Source of the DNA: Streptomyces sp. NBC_01551
GTDB lineage: Bacteria; Actinomycetota; Actinomycetes; Streptomycetales; Streptomycetaceae
NCBI RefSeq assembly: GCF_026339935.1
Contig: NZ_JAPEPX010000001.1
Span: 1,780,501 to 1,844,500, forward strand
Length of the DNA stretch: 64,000 nucleotides
Reading direction: 5' to 3'
Below are positions 16,751-24,930 of this stretch, piece by piece; position 1 is the stretch's first letter; the number at the start of each line of letters is the position of its first letter. The notes beneath the pieces were generated by a model. It made no database searches. It was not told the origin of the DNA and saw nothing but the letters and a program-made list of their open reading frames with translations. Position numbers and translations under genes: made by a program.

Positions 16751-17563
16751 GTGAATATCCGCTCCCTCACTCGAGGAGACGGCGTGGTGATCGGAGCAGC
16801 GGTGCTGCTGTTCATCGCCTCGTTGCTCGACTTCTACTCCGCCGACGGCGTCGACATGCCCAGCGTCTGGGACACCGACGTCTACCACCTGGCCCTCCCC
16901 ACGGTCGTCCTGGCCGCGTTCGTCGCGGCCGGCCTGATCGTCGGCTCCCGCTTCCTGCCGGAGGGCCGCAAGCTCGCGGGCATCCCGCTGCAGGCGTGGG
17001 GCACCGTGCTCGCCGTCACCTCGCTGTGGGCCGCCCTCTGGACGCTGATCACCTGCCCCAGCACGTTCGACCTGGGTGCCGGCGCCATCATCTCCTTCCT
17101 CTCCACCCTGGCGATCGCCGGTGTGGCCGTCGCGGGCCCGAAGGTCCCGGCGCTCGCCGGTCAGCTGATCCCGGACCCGGCGCCCGCCGCCCCGGTCCCG
17201 GCCTTCGGCACCCAGCCCCAGCCGGGCGCCGGCTACGGCTACCCGGGCGGCCAGCAGCCGCAGCCGTACGGGGCGACCCCCCAGCCGGTCCCGCCGTACG
17301 GCGGCCAGCCCGCCGGCCCGGAGCCGACCCCGGCGCCGGCCGCCCACGAGGCGCCCGCGGCCGACTTCACCCCGTTCTGGTTCGCGGTGCCGGTGGCCCG
17401 CCCGCTCTTCGCCGAGGACGGCTCGTCCACCCCGATCGCCGAACTCGCCCCGGGTACCTGGTACCTGGCCGTGGAGCAGCGCGGCGCGGCCACACTGATC
17501 GCCCAGACCCAGGACGGCCGCCGCGGCGTCCTGAACGACACCTCGGGCATCCAGCGCGGCTGA
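16751..17563 (+). CDS. Membrane protein, four TM helices with Pro/Gly-rich tail
   Basis: The 270-aa protein has hydrophobic helices at about residues 12-30, 46-66, 77-97 and 104-124. A flexible Pro/Gly/Tyr-rich stretch (160-205) and a soluble C-terminal module (about 210-270, with WYLAVEQRGAATLIAQTQDGRRGVLND) follow. The layout resembles DUF5336-type actinobacterial membrane proteins, but I am not sure of the family. Start GTG 16751. A strong terminator follows 24 bp after the stop, so the gene is probably monocistronic. Confidence 0.75.
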   Translation: MNIRSLTRGDGVVIGAAVLLFIASLLDFYSADGVDMPSVWDTDVYHLALPTVVLAAFVAAGLIVGSRFLPEGRKLAGIPLQAWGTVLAVTSLWAALWTLITCPSTFDLGAGAIISFLSTLAIAGVAVAGPKVPALAGQLIPDPAPAAPVPAFGTQPQPGAGYGYPGGQQPQPYGATPQPVPPYGGQPAGPEPTPAPAAHEAPAADFTPFWFAVPVARPLFAEDGSSTPIAELAPGTWYLAVEQRGAATLIAQTQDGRRGVLNDTSGIQRG

Positions 17564-17586
17564 CGCCGACCCGTCCCGCACGGCCG

Positions 17587-17618
17587 ACGGCCCCCCGCCC
17601 TTCCGGGCGGGGGGCCGT
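17587..17618 (+). terminator. Intrinsic terminator
   Basis: The stem ACGGCCCCCCGCCC/GGGCGGGGGGCCGT with a TTCC tetraloop is perfect over 14 bp and is followed by TTG. It ends the transcript of the four-TM membrane protein. Confidence 0.85.
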
Positions 17619-17632
17619 TGCCCTAGAGTCAC

Positions 17633-17647
17633 CTGACGCATCGTCAG
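17633..17647. promoter_or_regulatory. Dyad CTGACG-N3-CGTCAG (copy 3)
   Basis: CTGACGCATCGTCAG is a perfect dyad lying just downstream of a possible -10 TAGAGT and 27 bp before the LLM oxidoreductase ATG. It is placed to block initiation. No KstR-type box was seen here. Confidence 0.6.
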
Positions 17648-17673
17648 ATACGGCTTCGCGGAGGGGACCGTAC

Positions 17674-18684
17674 ATGCGCCTCGGACTCGCACTCGGTTAC
17701 TGGGGCCGCGGCCCCGGTACGGACCACCTCGACCTCGCCACCGAGGCCGAGAACCTCGGCTACCACTCGGTGTGGACGGCCGAGGCCTGGGGCTCGGACG
17801 CCTTCACCCCGCTGACCTGGATCGCCGCCCACACCACGCGGATCCGGCTCGGCACCGCCATCGCGCAGATGGCCGCCCGCACCCCGACCGCCACCGCCAT
17901 GCACGCCCTCACCCTGGACCACCTCTCCGGCGGTCGGATGATGCTCGGCCTCGGCCTGTCCGGGCCGCAGGTGGTGGAGGGCTGGTACGGGCGTCCCTTC
18001 CCCTCCAGCCCGCTCACCGCGACCCGCGAGTACGTGGACGTCATCCGCCAGGTGCTGCGCCGCGAGGCCCCGGTCGCCCTGGACGGCCGCTTCCACCAGC
18101 ACCCGTACCGCGGCGACGACGGCACCGGCATCGGCAAGCCGCTGAGGCCCATCACCCACCCGCTGCGGGCGGACCTGCCGGTCCTGCTCGGCGCGGAGGG
18201 CCCGAAGAACATCGCCCAGACCACCCGGATCGCGGACGGCTGGCTCCCCCTGTACTGGTCGCCGACCCGCACCGACGTCTACCAGGCCGCGCTGACCGAC
18301 CTCCCAGAGGGGTTCATGATCGCCCCGATGGCCCGGGCCAAGGTCTGCGACGACGTCGCCGAGGGGCTGCTCCCCGTCAAGGCGATGCTCGGCTTCTACA
18401 TCGGCGGCATGGGCCACGCGGCCCGCAACTTCCACGCCGACCTGATGGCCCGAATGGGGTACGAGGAGGAGGCCCGCCGGATCCAGGAACTGTTCCTCGC
18501 CGGCCGCAAGGAGGAGGCGGTGCTCGCCGTCCCGGACGCGTTCGCGGACGAGATCTCCCTGATCGGCCCGCGCGAACGGATCGCGGAACGCCTCGACCTG
18601 TGGCGCAAGGGCCCGGTCACGGACCTCCTGCTGACGGCCCCGGACCCGCACACCCTCCGCGTCCTGGCGGACCTCAACACCTAG
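17674..18684 (+). CDS. LLM-class F420-dependent oxidoreductase
   Basis: The 336-aa luciferase-like TIM-barrel protein starts RLGLALGYWGRGP and contains the family segments NLGYHSVWTAEAWGSDAF, RIRLGTAIAQMAARTPTATAM and GRMMLGLGLSGPQV. These patterns are typical of deazaflavin (F420)-using actinobacterial members. It transfers hydride to or from an organic substrate that cannot be predicted. It shares the CTGACG-N3-CGTCAG operator with the P450 and beta-oxidation promoters, so it may belong to the same catabolic regulon. GAGG before the ATG and the family start motif fix the start. Confidence 0.9.
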   Translation: MRLGLALGYWGRGPGTDHLDLATEAENLGYHSVWTAEAWGSDAFTPLTWIAAHTTRIRLGTAIAQMAARTPTATAMHALTLDHLSGGRMMLGLGLSGPQVVEGWYGRPFPSSPLTATREYVDVIRQVLRREAPVALDGRFHQHPYRGDDGTGIGKPLRPITHPLRADLPVLLGAEGPKNIAQTTRIADGWLPLYWSPTRTDVYQAALTDLPEGFMIAPMARAKVCDDVAEGLLPVKAMLGFYIGGMGHAARNFHADLMARMGYEEEARRIQELFLAGRKEEAVLAVPDAFADEISLIGPRERIAERLDLWRKGPVTDLLLTAPDPHTLRVLADLNT

Positions 18685-18702
18685 GGCACGGCACCGGGGC
18701 CT

Positions 18703-18717
18703 GTCGTCAAAGTGGCG
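18703..18717. repeat. Short intergenic repeat GTCGTCAAAGTGGCG (copy 1)
   Basis: GTCGTCAAAGTGGCG occurs here 18 bp after a stop codon and again at 52035-52049 six bp after another stop. Both are preceded by CTAGGGC. It may be a remnant of an insertion-sequence end or an mRNA 3' processing signal. Confidence 0.45.
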
Positions 18718-18719
18718 AC

Positions 18720-19124
18720 CTAGGGCCGCTCCGTCGGCCCGCCTTCCAGCAGCTCCATGAGCTCCCGCAGGTCCAGCGCCATGACGGCGATCTCGATCGT
18801 CGCGCCCTCGGTCGCGCAGGTCACGATCCGCGAGCCGGGGTTGATGGACATGCCCTCCCGCACCGACGGCGCCCGGACCCCGCCGGCCTGGACGGCGCCG
18901 AGCGGGACGGCGCCCCCGCGCCGGGACTCGAAGCGGGGCGCGCCGGGCACGGCGTGCACCCGGCCGGGGCGCCAGCGGCCCTCCCCGGCCGGACGGCGCG
19001 CCATGCAGGGGATGCCGGCCGCCGGCCCGGCGGCCGCACGGCGGGCGCGGGCCCGCCGCAGGAACCAGCCCGCCGCGGCGGCCCCGGCCAGGGCCACCAC
19101 GGCGGTGAGGATGTCGTCGATCAC
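18720..19124 (-). CDS. Small membrane-anchored protein, DUF2550-like
   Basis: The 134-aa protein has an N-terminal transmembrane helix (LTAVVALAGAAAAGWFL, residues 6-22) followed by a basic stretch RRARARR. The soluble domain has GRWRPGRVHAVPGAPRFESRRG and a SINPGSRIVTCATEGATIEIAVMALDLRELMELLEG core. This resembles actinobacterial DUF2550 proteins, whose function is unknown. It converges on the LLM oxidoreductase gene and ends 35 bp from it. The ATG start is supported by the signal-anchor position. Confidence 0.6.
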   Translation of the reverse strand: MIDDILTAVVALAGAAAAGWFLRRARARRAAAGPAAGIPCMARRPAGEGRWRPGRVHAVPGAPRFESRRGGAVPLGAVQAGGVRAPSVREGMSINPGSRIVTCATEGATIEIAVMALDLRELMELLEGGPTERP

Positions 19125-19158
19125 CCGGCCATTGAAACAGGCCGGGCCGCGCGGGCGG

Positions 19159-19815
19159 CTAGCCGCCCAGCTGGGAGAGGCTCGGGACCTGGTCGGTGAC
19201 CGGGGCCCCGGCGCTCTTGCCCGCGTCCTTGACGCCGGTGAGGACGTTCTGGAGGGAGCTGAGGTCGGCGTCGCTCGCGTTGCCCTTGCGGAGCTTGGAG
19301 CCGAGGCCCTTGAGGGATTCGATGCCCGCCGTCAGCGGGGCCACGGCCTTCGACAGCAGCGGGTCGCCCTTGGCGTTGTCCACCGCCGCCTTCAGGCGGT
19401 TGTACGCGAAGGCGCCCGCGAGGCCCGCCTTGATCAGGGCGAAGGTGCGGCCCTTGGCGCCCTTCTTGAACTTGCCCTCGCGGTACGGCTTGATGATCCA
19501 CTGGTACGTCGCCCCGGCCGCGAGGCCCGCGTTGGCGACGAACCGCGTCTTGGCGAACTTCTGCCGCTCGGCGGAGGTGGTGGGCGTGGGCTCGGCCGCG
19601 GCCGGGTCCACGGCGGCCGGGTCCACGGCGGCCTCGGCCGCGAGCGGTGCCAGGGCGGCCGCCTCGGCGGCGGCGACGGCCTCGGCGGAGACGTCCCCGC
19701 TCTGGGTCCTGCCGCCCCCGCCGCTGCCGCAGGCGGTGGCTCCGGTGAGCAGCGCGGTGGACAGGACCAGCGCCGTGACGGCGCGGCGGAATCGGGCGGT
19801 GCTGGGTATGGACAC
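19159..19815 (-). CDS. Putative secreted lipoprotein, Ala-rich
   Basis: The 218-aa product starts at a GTG with GGAGGAAACC just upstream, an excellent ribosome-binding site. Residues 1-30 form a signal peptide (RRAVTALVLSTALLTGATACGSGGGG) ending in a lipobox-like ATAC with Cys28; position -3 is not the ideal Leu. An Ala/Pro-rich spacer follows, then a helical region (FVANAGLAAGATYQWIIKPYREGKFKKG...) whose central part is weakly hydrophobic. No enzyme motif was seen. It stands between DUF2550-like and toroid-protein genes on the same strand. Confidence 0.7.
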   Translation of the reverse strand: MSIPSTARFRRAVTALVLSTALLTGATACGSGGGGRTQSGDVSAEAVAAAEAAALAPLAAEAAVDPAAVDPAAAEPTPTTSAERQKFAKTRFVANAGLAAGATYQWIIKPYREGKFKKGAKGRTFALIKAGLAGAFAYNRLKAAVDNAKGDPLLSKAVAPLTAGIESLKGLGSKLRKGNASDADLSSLQNVLTGVKDAGKSAGAPVTDQVPSLSQLGG

Positions 19816-19949
19816 GGTTTCCTCCGGGGAGTGAGGTGTCCCCCGCAGCGTCACCCGGGTGCCCGGAGCGCGCCACTCGGACAACCCGTCCGGGTCCCCC
19901 GGGTGGCGCGGCGGGCGGCGTGCCCGCATCATCCGTCCCGCACGGCGGC

Positions 19950-19971
19950 GCGGCCGGCCGCGACCGGCCGC
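19950..19971 (-). terminator. Hairpin downstream of the toroid-protein operon
   Basis: GCGGCCGG (19950-19957) and CCGGCCGC (19964-19971) form a perfect 8-bp stem 11 bp after the end of the toroid gene. There is no T tract. Confidence 0.5.
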
Positions 19972-19981
19972 CGGACGGGGC

Positions 19982-21064
19982 TCAGTCGCAGCAGTCGGGC
20001 TCCAGGCCCGCGGGGAGTTCCAGGCCCCCGAACACCGCGGTGGTGGCCTCGTCCCCGCCGAGGGCGGCGACGGCCAGCAGCAGCGAGCCGGCCGTCCAAG
20101 TCGTCTGCTCGACCGGCCAGACGGCCTTGTCCTCGAACACGTACCCCGTCCAGTACATGCCGTTCTCGGCCCGCAGGTGCCCGATCGAGCGCAGGATCTC
20201 CAGCGCCCGGTCCGACTCCCCCATCGCCCACAGCGCGAGCGCCAGCTCGCAGGACTCCCCGCCGGTCACCCACGGGTTGGGCAGGACGCAGCGCACCCCG
20301 AGGTCCGCGACGACGAACTCGTCCCAGCGCTCCTCGATGCGCGCCTTGGCCTCCGGCCCGGTCAGCGCCCCGCCCAGGACCGGGTAGTACCAGTCCATCG
20401 AGTAGTGCGACTTGTCGAGGAACCGCTCCGGGTGGCGGCGGATCGCGTGCCCGAGGGCGCCCGCCGCCAGCTCCCAGTCCGGCTGCGGCTCCTCCCGGTG
20501 ATCGGCGATGGCCAACGCGCAGCGCAGCGCCTGGTGGATGGAGGAGGACCCGGTCAGCAGCGCGTCGGTGACGGGCGCGCCGTCCGGCTCGCGCTTCCAG
20601 CCGATCTCGCCGCCGGGCTGCTGGAGCCCCAGCACGAACTCGACCGCCGCGTACACGGCGGGCCACATCCGGTCGAGGAAGGTGTCGTCACCGGTCGCGA
20701 GGTAGTGGTGCCAGACCCCGACCGCGATGTACGCGACGAAGTTGCTCTCCCGGCTCGCGTCCTGCGGCTCGGCGGTGTCCACGCCGTCCGGCCGGTCGGC
20801 GTAGGCCGCGTACCAGGAGCCGTCGCCGTTCTGGTGCCGCGCGAGCCACTCGTAGGCGCGCGCGGCCGCCTCGTGCTCGCCCGCGACGTCGAGGGCCATC
20901 GCGGCCTCGGTGTGGTCCCACGGGTCCAGGTGGTGGCCGCGGAACCACGGTATGGCCCCGTCCGGCCGCTGCGCGGCGAGGATCCCCGCCACCGTCTGCG
21001 CCGCCTGCTCGGCGGTCAGTACGCCGTCCAGGACCAGGTGTTCCGTACGCCCCGGCGAGGTCAC
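19982..21064 (-). CDS. Alpha/alpha-toroid protein (annotated prenyltransferase-like)
   Basis: The 360-aa protein is built of repeated helical hairpins with Trp/Gly-rich loops (DGAIPWFRGHHLDPWDH, RHQNGDGSWYA, WYYPVLGG, NPWVTGGESCEL), as in six-hairpin or alpha/alpha-toroid folds of glycosidases and terpene cyclase-like proteins. It lacks a DDxxD or DxDD motif, so a real prenyltransferase role is doubtful; a carbohydrate-acting or lipid-binding function is equally possible. It is the last gene of a GT4/methyltransferase/toroid operon, overlapping the methyltransferase by 4 nt (GTGA or ATGA type). The operon is divergent from the KstR-like gene. Confidence 0.75.
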   Translation of the reverse strand: MTSPGRTEHLVLDGVLTAEQAAQTVAGILAAQRPDGAIPWFRGHHLDPWDHTEAAMALDVAGEHEAAARAYEWLARHQNGDGSWYAAYADRPDGVDTAEPQDASRESNFVAYIAVGVWHHYLATGDDTFLDRMWPAVYAAVEFVLGLQQPGGEIGWKREPDGAPVTDALLTGSSSIHQALRCALAIADHREEPQPDWELAAGALGHAIRRHPERFLDKSHYSMDWYYPVLGGALTGPEAKARIEERWDEFVVADLGVRCVLPNPWVTGGESCELALALWAMGESDRALEILRSIGHLRAENGMYWTGYVFEDKAVWPVEQTTWTAGSLLLAVAALGGDEATTAVFGGLELPAGLEPDCCD

Positions 21065-21798
21065 TGGGCGGCCGCGCTGACCGGGAGGTGGGGCTTCGTC
21101 GCGTACGCCACGAAGCTCTTGCCGATGACCGGGTTAAGGGCCTGCTCGGCGAGCCGCGTGGCCAGGGGCTTCTTCATGATGTCCCAGACCAGGAGCTTGT
21201 GGTACGCCTTGACGGGCAGCGCCTTGTCGTTGTCGACGCCGAAGGCGCACTTGAGCCACCAGTACGGGGAGTGCAGCCCGTGCGCGTGGTGCGTGCCGTA
21301 CGTCTTGAGGCCCGCGGCGGCCATCTTGCCGAGCAGCTCGTCCGCCTTGTAGATGCGGATGTGGCCGCCCTCGACCTCGTGGTAGGCGTCGCTGAGCGCC
21401 CAGCAGATCTTCTCCGGGCCGTAGCGCGGCACGGTGATGGCGATCCGCCCGCCGGGCTTCAGGACGCGCACCATCTCGGCGAGCACGCCCTTGTCGTCGG
21501 GAATGTGCTCCATCACCTCGGAGATGATGACGACGTCGAAGGACTCGTCGGGGAAGGGCAGCGCCAGCGCGTCGCCCTCCATGGCGGTGGCGGTGGCGCC
21601 CGCCGGGGCCTCACCGGCCTCCTTCATGGCGGCGAACCACTTGGCGACCTCGCGGATCTCCTCGCCGTTGCGGTCGACGGCGACCACCTGGGCGCCTCTC
21701 CGGTAGCACTCGAAGGCGTGGCGGCCCGCGCCACAGCCCAGATCGAGTACACGGTCGCCGGCGGCGAGCGGGAACCGGGAGAAATCGACGGTCAGCAC
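21061..21798 (-). CDS. Class I SAM-dependent methyltransferase
   Basis: The 245-aa enzyme has motif I VLDLGCGAGRHAFE (about residues 19-32), VVAVDRNGEEI (motif II), FDVVIISEVMEHIPDD (motif IV) and VLKPGGRIAITVP (motif VI), a complete UbiE/Methyltransf_11 set. It sits between a glycosyltransferase (74 bp upstream) and the toroid gene (4-nt overlap). A lipid or glycolipid acceptor is plausible but not shown. Confidence 0.88.
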   Translation of the reverse strand: MLTVDFSRFPLAAGDRVLDLGCGAGRHAFECYRRGAQVVAVDRNGEEIREVAKWFAAMKEAGEAPAGATATAMEGDALALPFPDESFDVVIISEVMEHIPDDKGVLAEMVRVLKPGGRIAITVPRYGPEKICWALSDAYHEVEGGHIRIYKADELLGKMAAAGLKTYGTHHAHGLHSPYWWLKCAFGVDNDKALPVKAYHKLLVWDIMKKPLATRLAEQALNPVIGKSFVAYATKPHLPVSAAAQ

Positions 21799-21871
21799 GG
21801 GGTCCTGCCTTCGCGGTCGCGGGGGGTGTACGGGGTGGCGTGTGGAACGGAGGGGCGCACGGGACGGGACG

Positions 21872-23185
21872 TCACCGCGCGCGGCGGGTACGGGCGGCCC
21901 GCTCGATCGCGGCCCGGTAGTGCGCGGCGGTGCCCTCGGCGGCCCGCGCCCAGGTGAAGCGGGCCAGGACCCGCTCGCGGCCGGCCGCGCCGAGGCGGGC
22001 CCGCAGTTCCTGGTCGCCCAGCATCCGGCCCAGCGCGGCGGCGAGCGCGCCCGCGTCGCCGGGCGGCACCGCGAGACAGGTCTCCCCGTCGGGGCCCGCG
22101 ACCTCGGGGATCGCGCCGCCGGTGGTGGCGACCAGCGGGGTGCCGGTGGCCATGGCCTCGGCGGCCGGGAGCGAGAAGCCTTCGTAGAGGGAGGGCACGC
22201 AGGAGACCTGCGCGCTGCGCACCAGGTCGACGAGTTCGGCGTCGGTGATGCCCTTGACGAACCGGACCGCGTCCTGGAGGCCGTGCGTCTCGATGGCGCG
22301 GGCGACGGGGCCGCGCTCGGCGCGCTTGCCGACGACGACGAGGTGCGCGTCGGGCCGCTCCGTACGGAGCTTCGCGAGCGCCTCGACGAGGTGCACGAGG
22401 CCCTTGAGCGGCACGTCGGCGCTGGAGGTCGTCACGATCCTCCCCGGCACCTCGGCCACGGACGGGTCGGGCGACCACAGGTCGGTGTCGGCGCCGATGT
22501 GCACCACGTGGATGCGCTCGTCGCTGACGCCCAGGTGCTGGACGATCTCCTGCTTGGAGGTCCCGGAGACGGTCAGTACGGAGGGCAGCCGGCGGGCGAC
22601 GCGCTCCTGCATGCGCGTGAAGGCGTACCAGCGCCGCACCGAGAGCCGCTTCTTGAGGTCCCGCGCGGCGTCCAGCTCCAGCCGCCGGTCCACGGTGATC
22701 GGGTGGTGGATGGTGGTGACCAGCGGTGCGCCCAGCTGTCCCAGCAGTCCGTAGCCGAGGGTCTGGTTGTCGTGGATGACGTCGAACTCGCCTGCGCGGG
22801 CGGCCAGGTGGCGCCGGGCGCGCAGCGAGAAGGTCAGCGGCTCGGGGAATCCACCGGTCCACATGGTGGCGACCTCGACGGCGTCGATCCAGTCCCGGTA
22901 CTCGTCGCGCTTCGGCGTGCGGAACGGGTCGGGGCTGCGGTACAGGTCCAGGCTCGGCAGCTCGGTCAGCGTGGCGCCGGTGTCCAGCACCGGGTACGGC
23001 TGCGCGCCGATGACCTCGACGGAGTGCCCGAGGCGGACGAGCTCGCGCGAAAGGTGCCGGACGTAGACGCCCTGGCCCCCGCAGAACGGGTTCCCCTTAT
23101 AGGTGAGGAGCGCGATGCGCAGCGGGCGGTCGCCGTGCGTGGCGGAATCCTCGAAAGGGCTCGTCACCATGGCCTCAGCGGTCAC
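21872..23185 (-). CDS. GT4-family glycosyltransferase
   Basis: The 437-aa GT-B enzyme starts with RIALLTYKGNPFCGGQGVYVRHLSREL, has NQTLGYGLLGQLG and VHIGADTDLWSP in the middle, and a donor-binding EX7E region in VPSLYEGFSLPAAEAMATGTPLVAT near residue 330. It transfers a sugar from a nucleotide donor to a lipid or small-molecule acceptor. Of the available starts, GTG 23185 is preferred: AAGGGGG lies 6 nt upstream. A KstR-type box stands 54 bp upstream, at the promoter shared with the divergent kstR-like gene, so it may belong to the KstR regulon. Confidence 0.87.
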   Translation of the reverse strand: MTAEAMVTSPFEDSATHGDRPLRIALLTYKGNPFCGGQGVYVRHLSRELVRLGHSVEVIGAQPYPVLDTGATLTELPSLDLYRSPDPFRTPKRDEYRDWIDAVEVATMWTGGFPEPLTFSLRARRHLAARAGEFDVIHDNQTLGYGLLGQLGAPLVTTIHHPITVDRRLELDAARDLKKRLSVRRWYAFTRMQERVARRLPSVLTVSGTSKQEIVQHLGVSDERIHVVHIGADTDLWSPDPSVAEVPGRIVTTSSADVPLKGLVHLVEALAKLRTERPDAHLVVVGKRAERGPVARAIETHGLQDAVRFVKGITDAELVDLVRSAQVSCVPSLYEGFSLPAAEAMATGTPLVATTGGAIPEVAGPDGETCLAVPPGDAGALAAALGRMLGDQELRARLGAAGRERVLARFTWARAAEGTAAHYRAAIERAARTRRAR

Positions 23186-23231
23186 TCTCGGCCCCCTTCT
23201 CCCTGCACTTTCGCCGGAGCGTAACCGCTCG

Positions 23232-23252
23232 GATAATGTAGAACAAGTTTCA
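23232..23252. promoter_or_regulatory. KstR-type box over the kstR/GT4 divergent promoter
   Basis: TAGAACAAGTTTCA (23239-23252) fits TnnAACnnGTTnnA exactly. On the plus strand GATAAT (23232-23237) is a good -10 hexamer that places transcription start inside the box, as expected for autorepression. The other strand could read TACATT as a -10 for the glycosyltransferase. Confidence 0.75.
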
Positions 23253-23426
23253 GACTTGATCCGTTGAAGAGCATTGAATCTACCGGCCGGAAACCTCACC
23301 GTAAGAGGCGGAGCAGGTGATTCGCGCCACGGATCCGGCGCCTGACATGCTGGCTCCGGATCCAGTGTGGATCAGTACCCGCGCAGCACCACCGAGGACG
23401 CCACGGAACGCCATGGAACGGGACAC

Positions 23427-24080
23427 ATGACAGCGGAAGCGAAGGCCGTCAGCACGCCGGCGTCCCCTCCCCTGACGGAGCGCCAGGAGGCGCGCCGCCG
23501 CCGGATCCTGCACGCCAGCGCGCAGCTGGCCAGCCGGGGCGGCTTCGACGCCGTCCAGATGCGGGAGGTCGCGGAGGCGGCGGGCGTGGCGCTGGGCACC
23601 CTGTACCGCTACTTCCCCTCCAAGGTGCACCTGCTCGTCGCCACCATGCAGGACCAGCTCCAGCACATGCACACCACGCTGCGAAAGCGCCCGCCGGCGG
23701 GCGAGGAGCCGGCGGCGCGGGTCGCGGAGACCCTGATGCGGGCCTTCCGGGCGCTGCAGCGGGAGCCGCACCTGGCGGACGCGATGGTGCGCGCGCTGAC
23801 GTTCGCGGACCGCAGCGTGAGCCCCGAGGTGGACACCGTGTCCCGGCTGACCACGGCGATCATCCTGGACGCAATGGGCCTGGACGGCCCGCCGACGGCG
23901 GAGCAGCTGTCGGCGGTCCGGGTCATCGAGCACACCTGGCACTCGGCGCTGATCACCTGGCTCTCGGGGCGGGCGTCGATCGCCCAGGTGAAGATCGACA
24001 TCGAGACGGTCTGCCGCCTCATCGACCTCACGGCGCCGGGCGCGGAGCCGGGCGCCGCGTCGGCTCCGCGAAAGTCCTGA
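23427..24080 (+). CDS. kstR: TetR-family repressor, KstR-like
   Basis: The 217-aa protein has an N-terminal TetR helix-turn-helix (residues 20-66: RRRRILHASAQLASRGGFDAVQMREVAEAAGVALGTLYRYFPSKVHLLVA). The stretch GGxxAVQMRxVAxxAxVAxGTLYRYFPSKVHLLV matches mycobacterial KstR very closely. The C-terminal domain also aligns in outline (RVIEHTWHSALITWLSGRAS versus the KstR RVISDVWLSNLLAWLTRRAS region). KstR is released by steroid CoA intermediates. ATG 23427 was chosen from homology; an in-frame GTG exists 60 nt upstream. The five KstR-type promoter regions in this window support the identity. Confidence 0.85.
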   Translation: MTAEAKAVSTPASPPLTERQEARRRRILHASAQLASRGGFDAVQMREVAEAAGVALGTLYRYFPSKVHLLVATMQDQLQHMHTTLRKRPPAGEEPAARVAETLMRAFRALQREPHLADAMVRALTFADRSVSPEVDTVSRLTTAIILDAMGLDGPPTAEQLSAVRVIEHTWHSALITWLSGRASIAQVKIDIETVCRLIDLTAPGAEPGAASAPRKS

Positions 24081-24127
24081 ACCCGCCGTAGGGCGAGGCG
24101 CGGGGCGGGCCCGCGCGGCCGCCGTCC

Positions 24128-24529
24128 CTACACGCTCGGGTGGTTGTCGGCCTCCGCCTTCTTGAACTCCTCGTCCTTCTTGAACTCCTCGTCGCAGGCC
24201 GGACCGCTGCGGAGCGCGAGGAGCGAGAGGTGCTCGGGGGCCCCGGTCGCCCCGGTCGGCTTCTCGTGGGCGAGGACGCGGGTCCAGGTGCCCTTGGTCA
24301 GCGTCACCGCCACCGCGGGTTCGGTCCGGCGGTGCGTGACCCGCCAGCCCCGACCCGTCAGACCGGTGACGAGCGCGGCGGTCCGGGTGTCGTCCACGTC
24401 CCCGAAGGAGTCCCAGGACGCCGCGCAGTCGACCGCGCCGGCGAGCGCCGGGCTCGCCGTCCGCGTGCCGGGCCCCAGCCGCGCGGCGCCGGTCGCGGCG
24501 TCGAAGTCCGCCAGCACCACGTCCTTCAC
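24128..24529 (-). CDS. Small hypothetical protein, GTG start coupled to an upstream ORF
   Basis: The 133-aa product (KDVVLADFDAATGAARLG at the N-terminus) has one Cys-containing core (AVDCAASWDSFGD) and no clear signal peptide. Its tail carries a tandem repeat of EEFKKD from an 18-nt duplication (24158-24193). The GTG overlaps the stop of a 33-codon ORF as GTGA. This looks like either translational coupling or a frameshift inside one longer protein. I do not recognise the family. Confidence 0.5.
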   Translation of the reverse strand: MKDVVLADFDAATGAARLGPGTRTASPALAGAVDCAASWDSFGDVDDTRTAALVTGLTGRGWRVTHRRTEPAVAVTLTKGTWTRVLAHEKPTGATGAPEHLSLLALRSGPACDEEFKKDEEFKKAEADNHPSV

Positions 24530-24627
24530 GGGGCCGGGGCCGCGGTCCCGACGCCGGCCGGGACATCGGCCGCGGTCCCGGCCGGAGGCTCCGGCGCTTT
24601 TCCTGCTGCGGTCTCGGGCCCGCCCAT
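24526..24627 (-). CDS. 33-aa ORF coupled to the next small gene
   Basis: An ATG at 24627 preceded by AAGGGG opens a 33-codon frame rich in Pro/Ala/Gly that ends exactly in a GTGA overlap with the following gene. The strong ribosome-binding site belongs to this frame, not to the downstream GTG. It may be the true N-terminus of the downstream protein separated by a frameshift. Confidence 0.35.
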   Translation of the reverse strand: MGGPETAAGKAPEPPAGTAADVPAGVGTAAPAP

Positions 24628-24696
24628 GCACTCCCACCCCTTGCGACGCCGCCGAGCGCAACGGCCCGGCGGATGTCGCAGGAGTTTCACACACGG

Positions 24697-24930
24697 CTAC
24701 TCCTCCGGAGGGAACACGGCCTCTCCGCTGCCCAGCAGGGTGATCACGATGGCCTCCACCGGGCAGCCCTCCGCCGCCGTCAGGACCGGCTCACTGGCGT
24801 CCGTCTCCGCGGCCACCGGGTGCGACTGCCGCGCCGAGTCCAGGGCGAAGCCCGCCGGCGCGTGGTTCACGCACATGCCCGAGCCGATGCAGACCCCGCG
24901 GTCCACTTCGACGTGCCACCGGTCACCCAT
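24697..24930 (-). CDS. [3Fe-4S] ferredoxin
   Basis: The 77-aa acidic protein has cysteines at 14, 20 and 56 in CIGSGMC...GCP, lacking the fourth Cys of 4Fe-4S ferredoxins. This is the single-cluster type that normally feeds electrons to actinobacterial cytochromes P450. Its ATG overlaps the aldehyde dehydrogenase stop by 1 nt. The nearest P450 in the window is the CYP125-like enzyme at 36.6 kb, and co-regulation through KstR boxes makes it a candidate partner. Confidence 0.9.
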   Translation of the reverse strand: MGDRWHVEVDRGVCIGSGMCVNHAPAGFALDSARQSHPVAAETDASEPVLTAAEGCPVEAIVITLLGSGEAVFPPEE

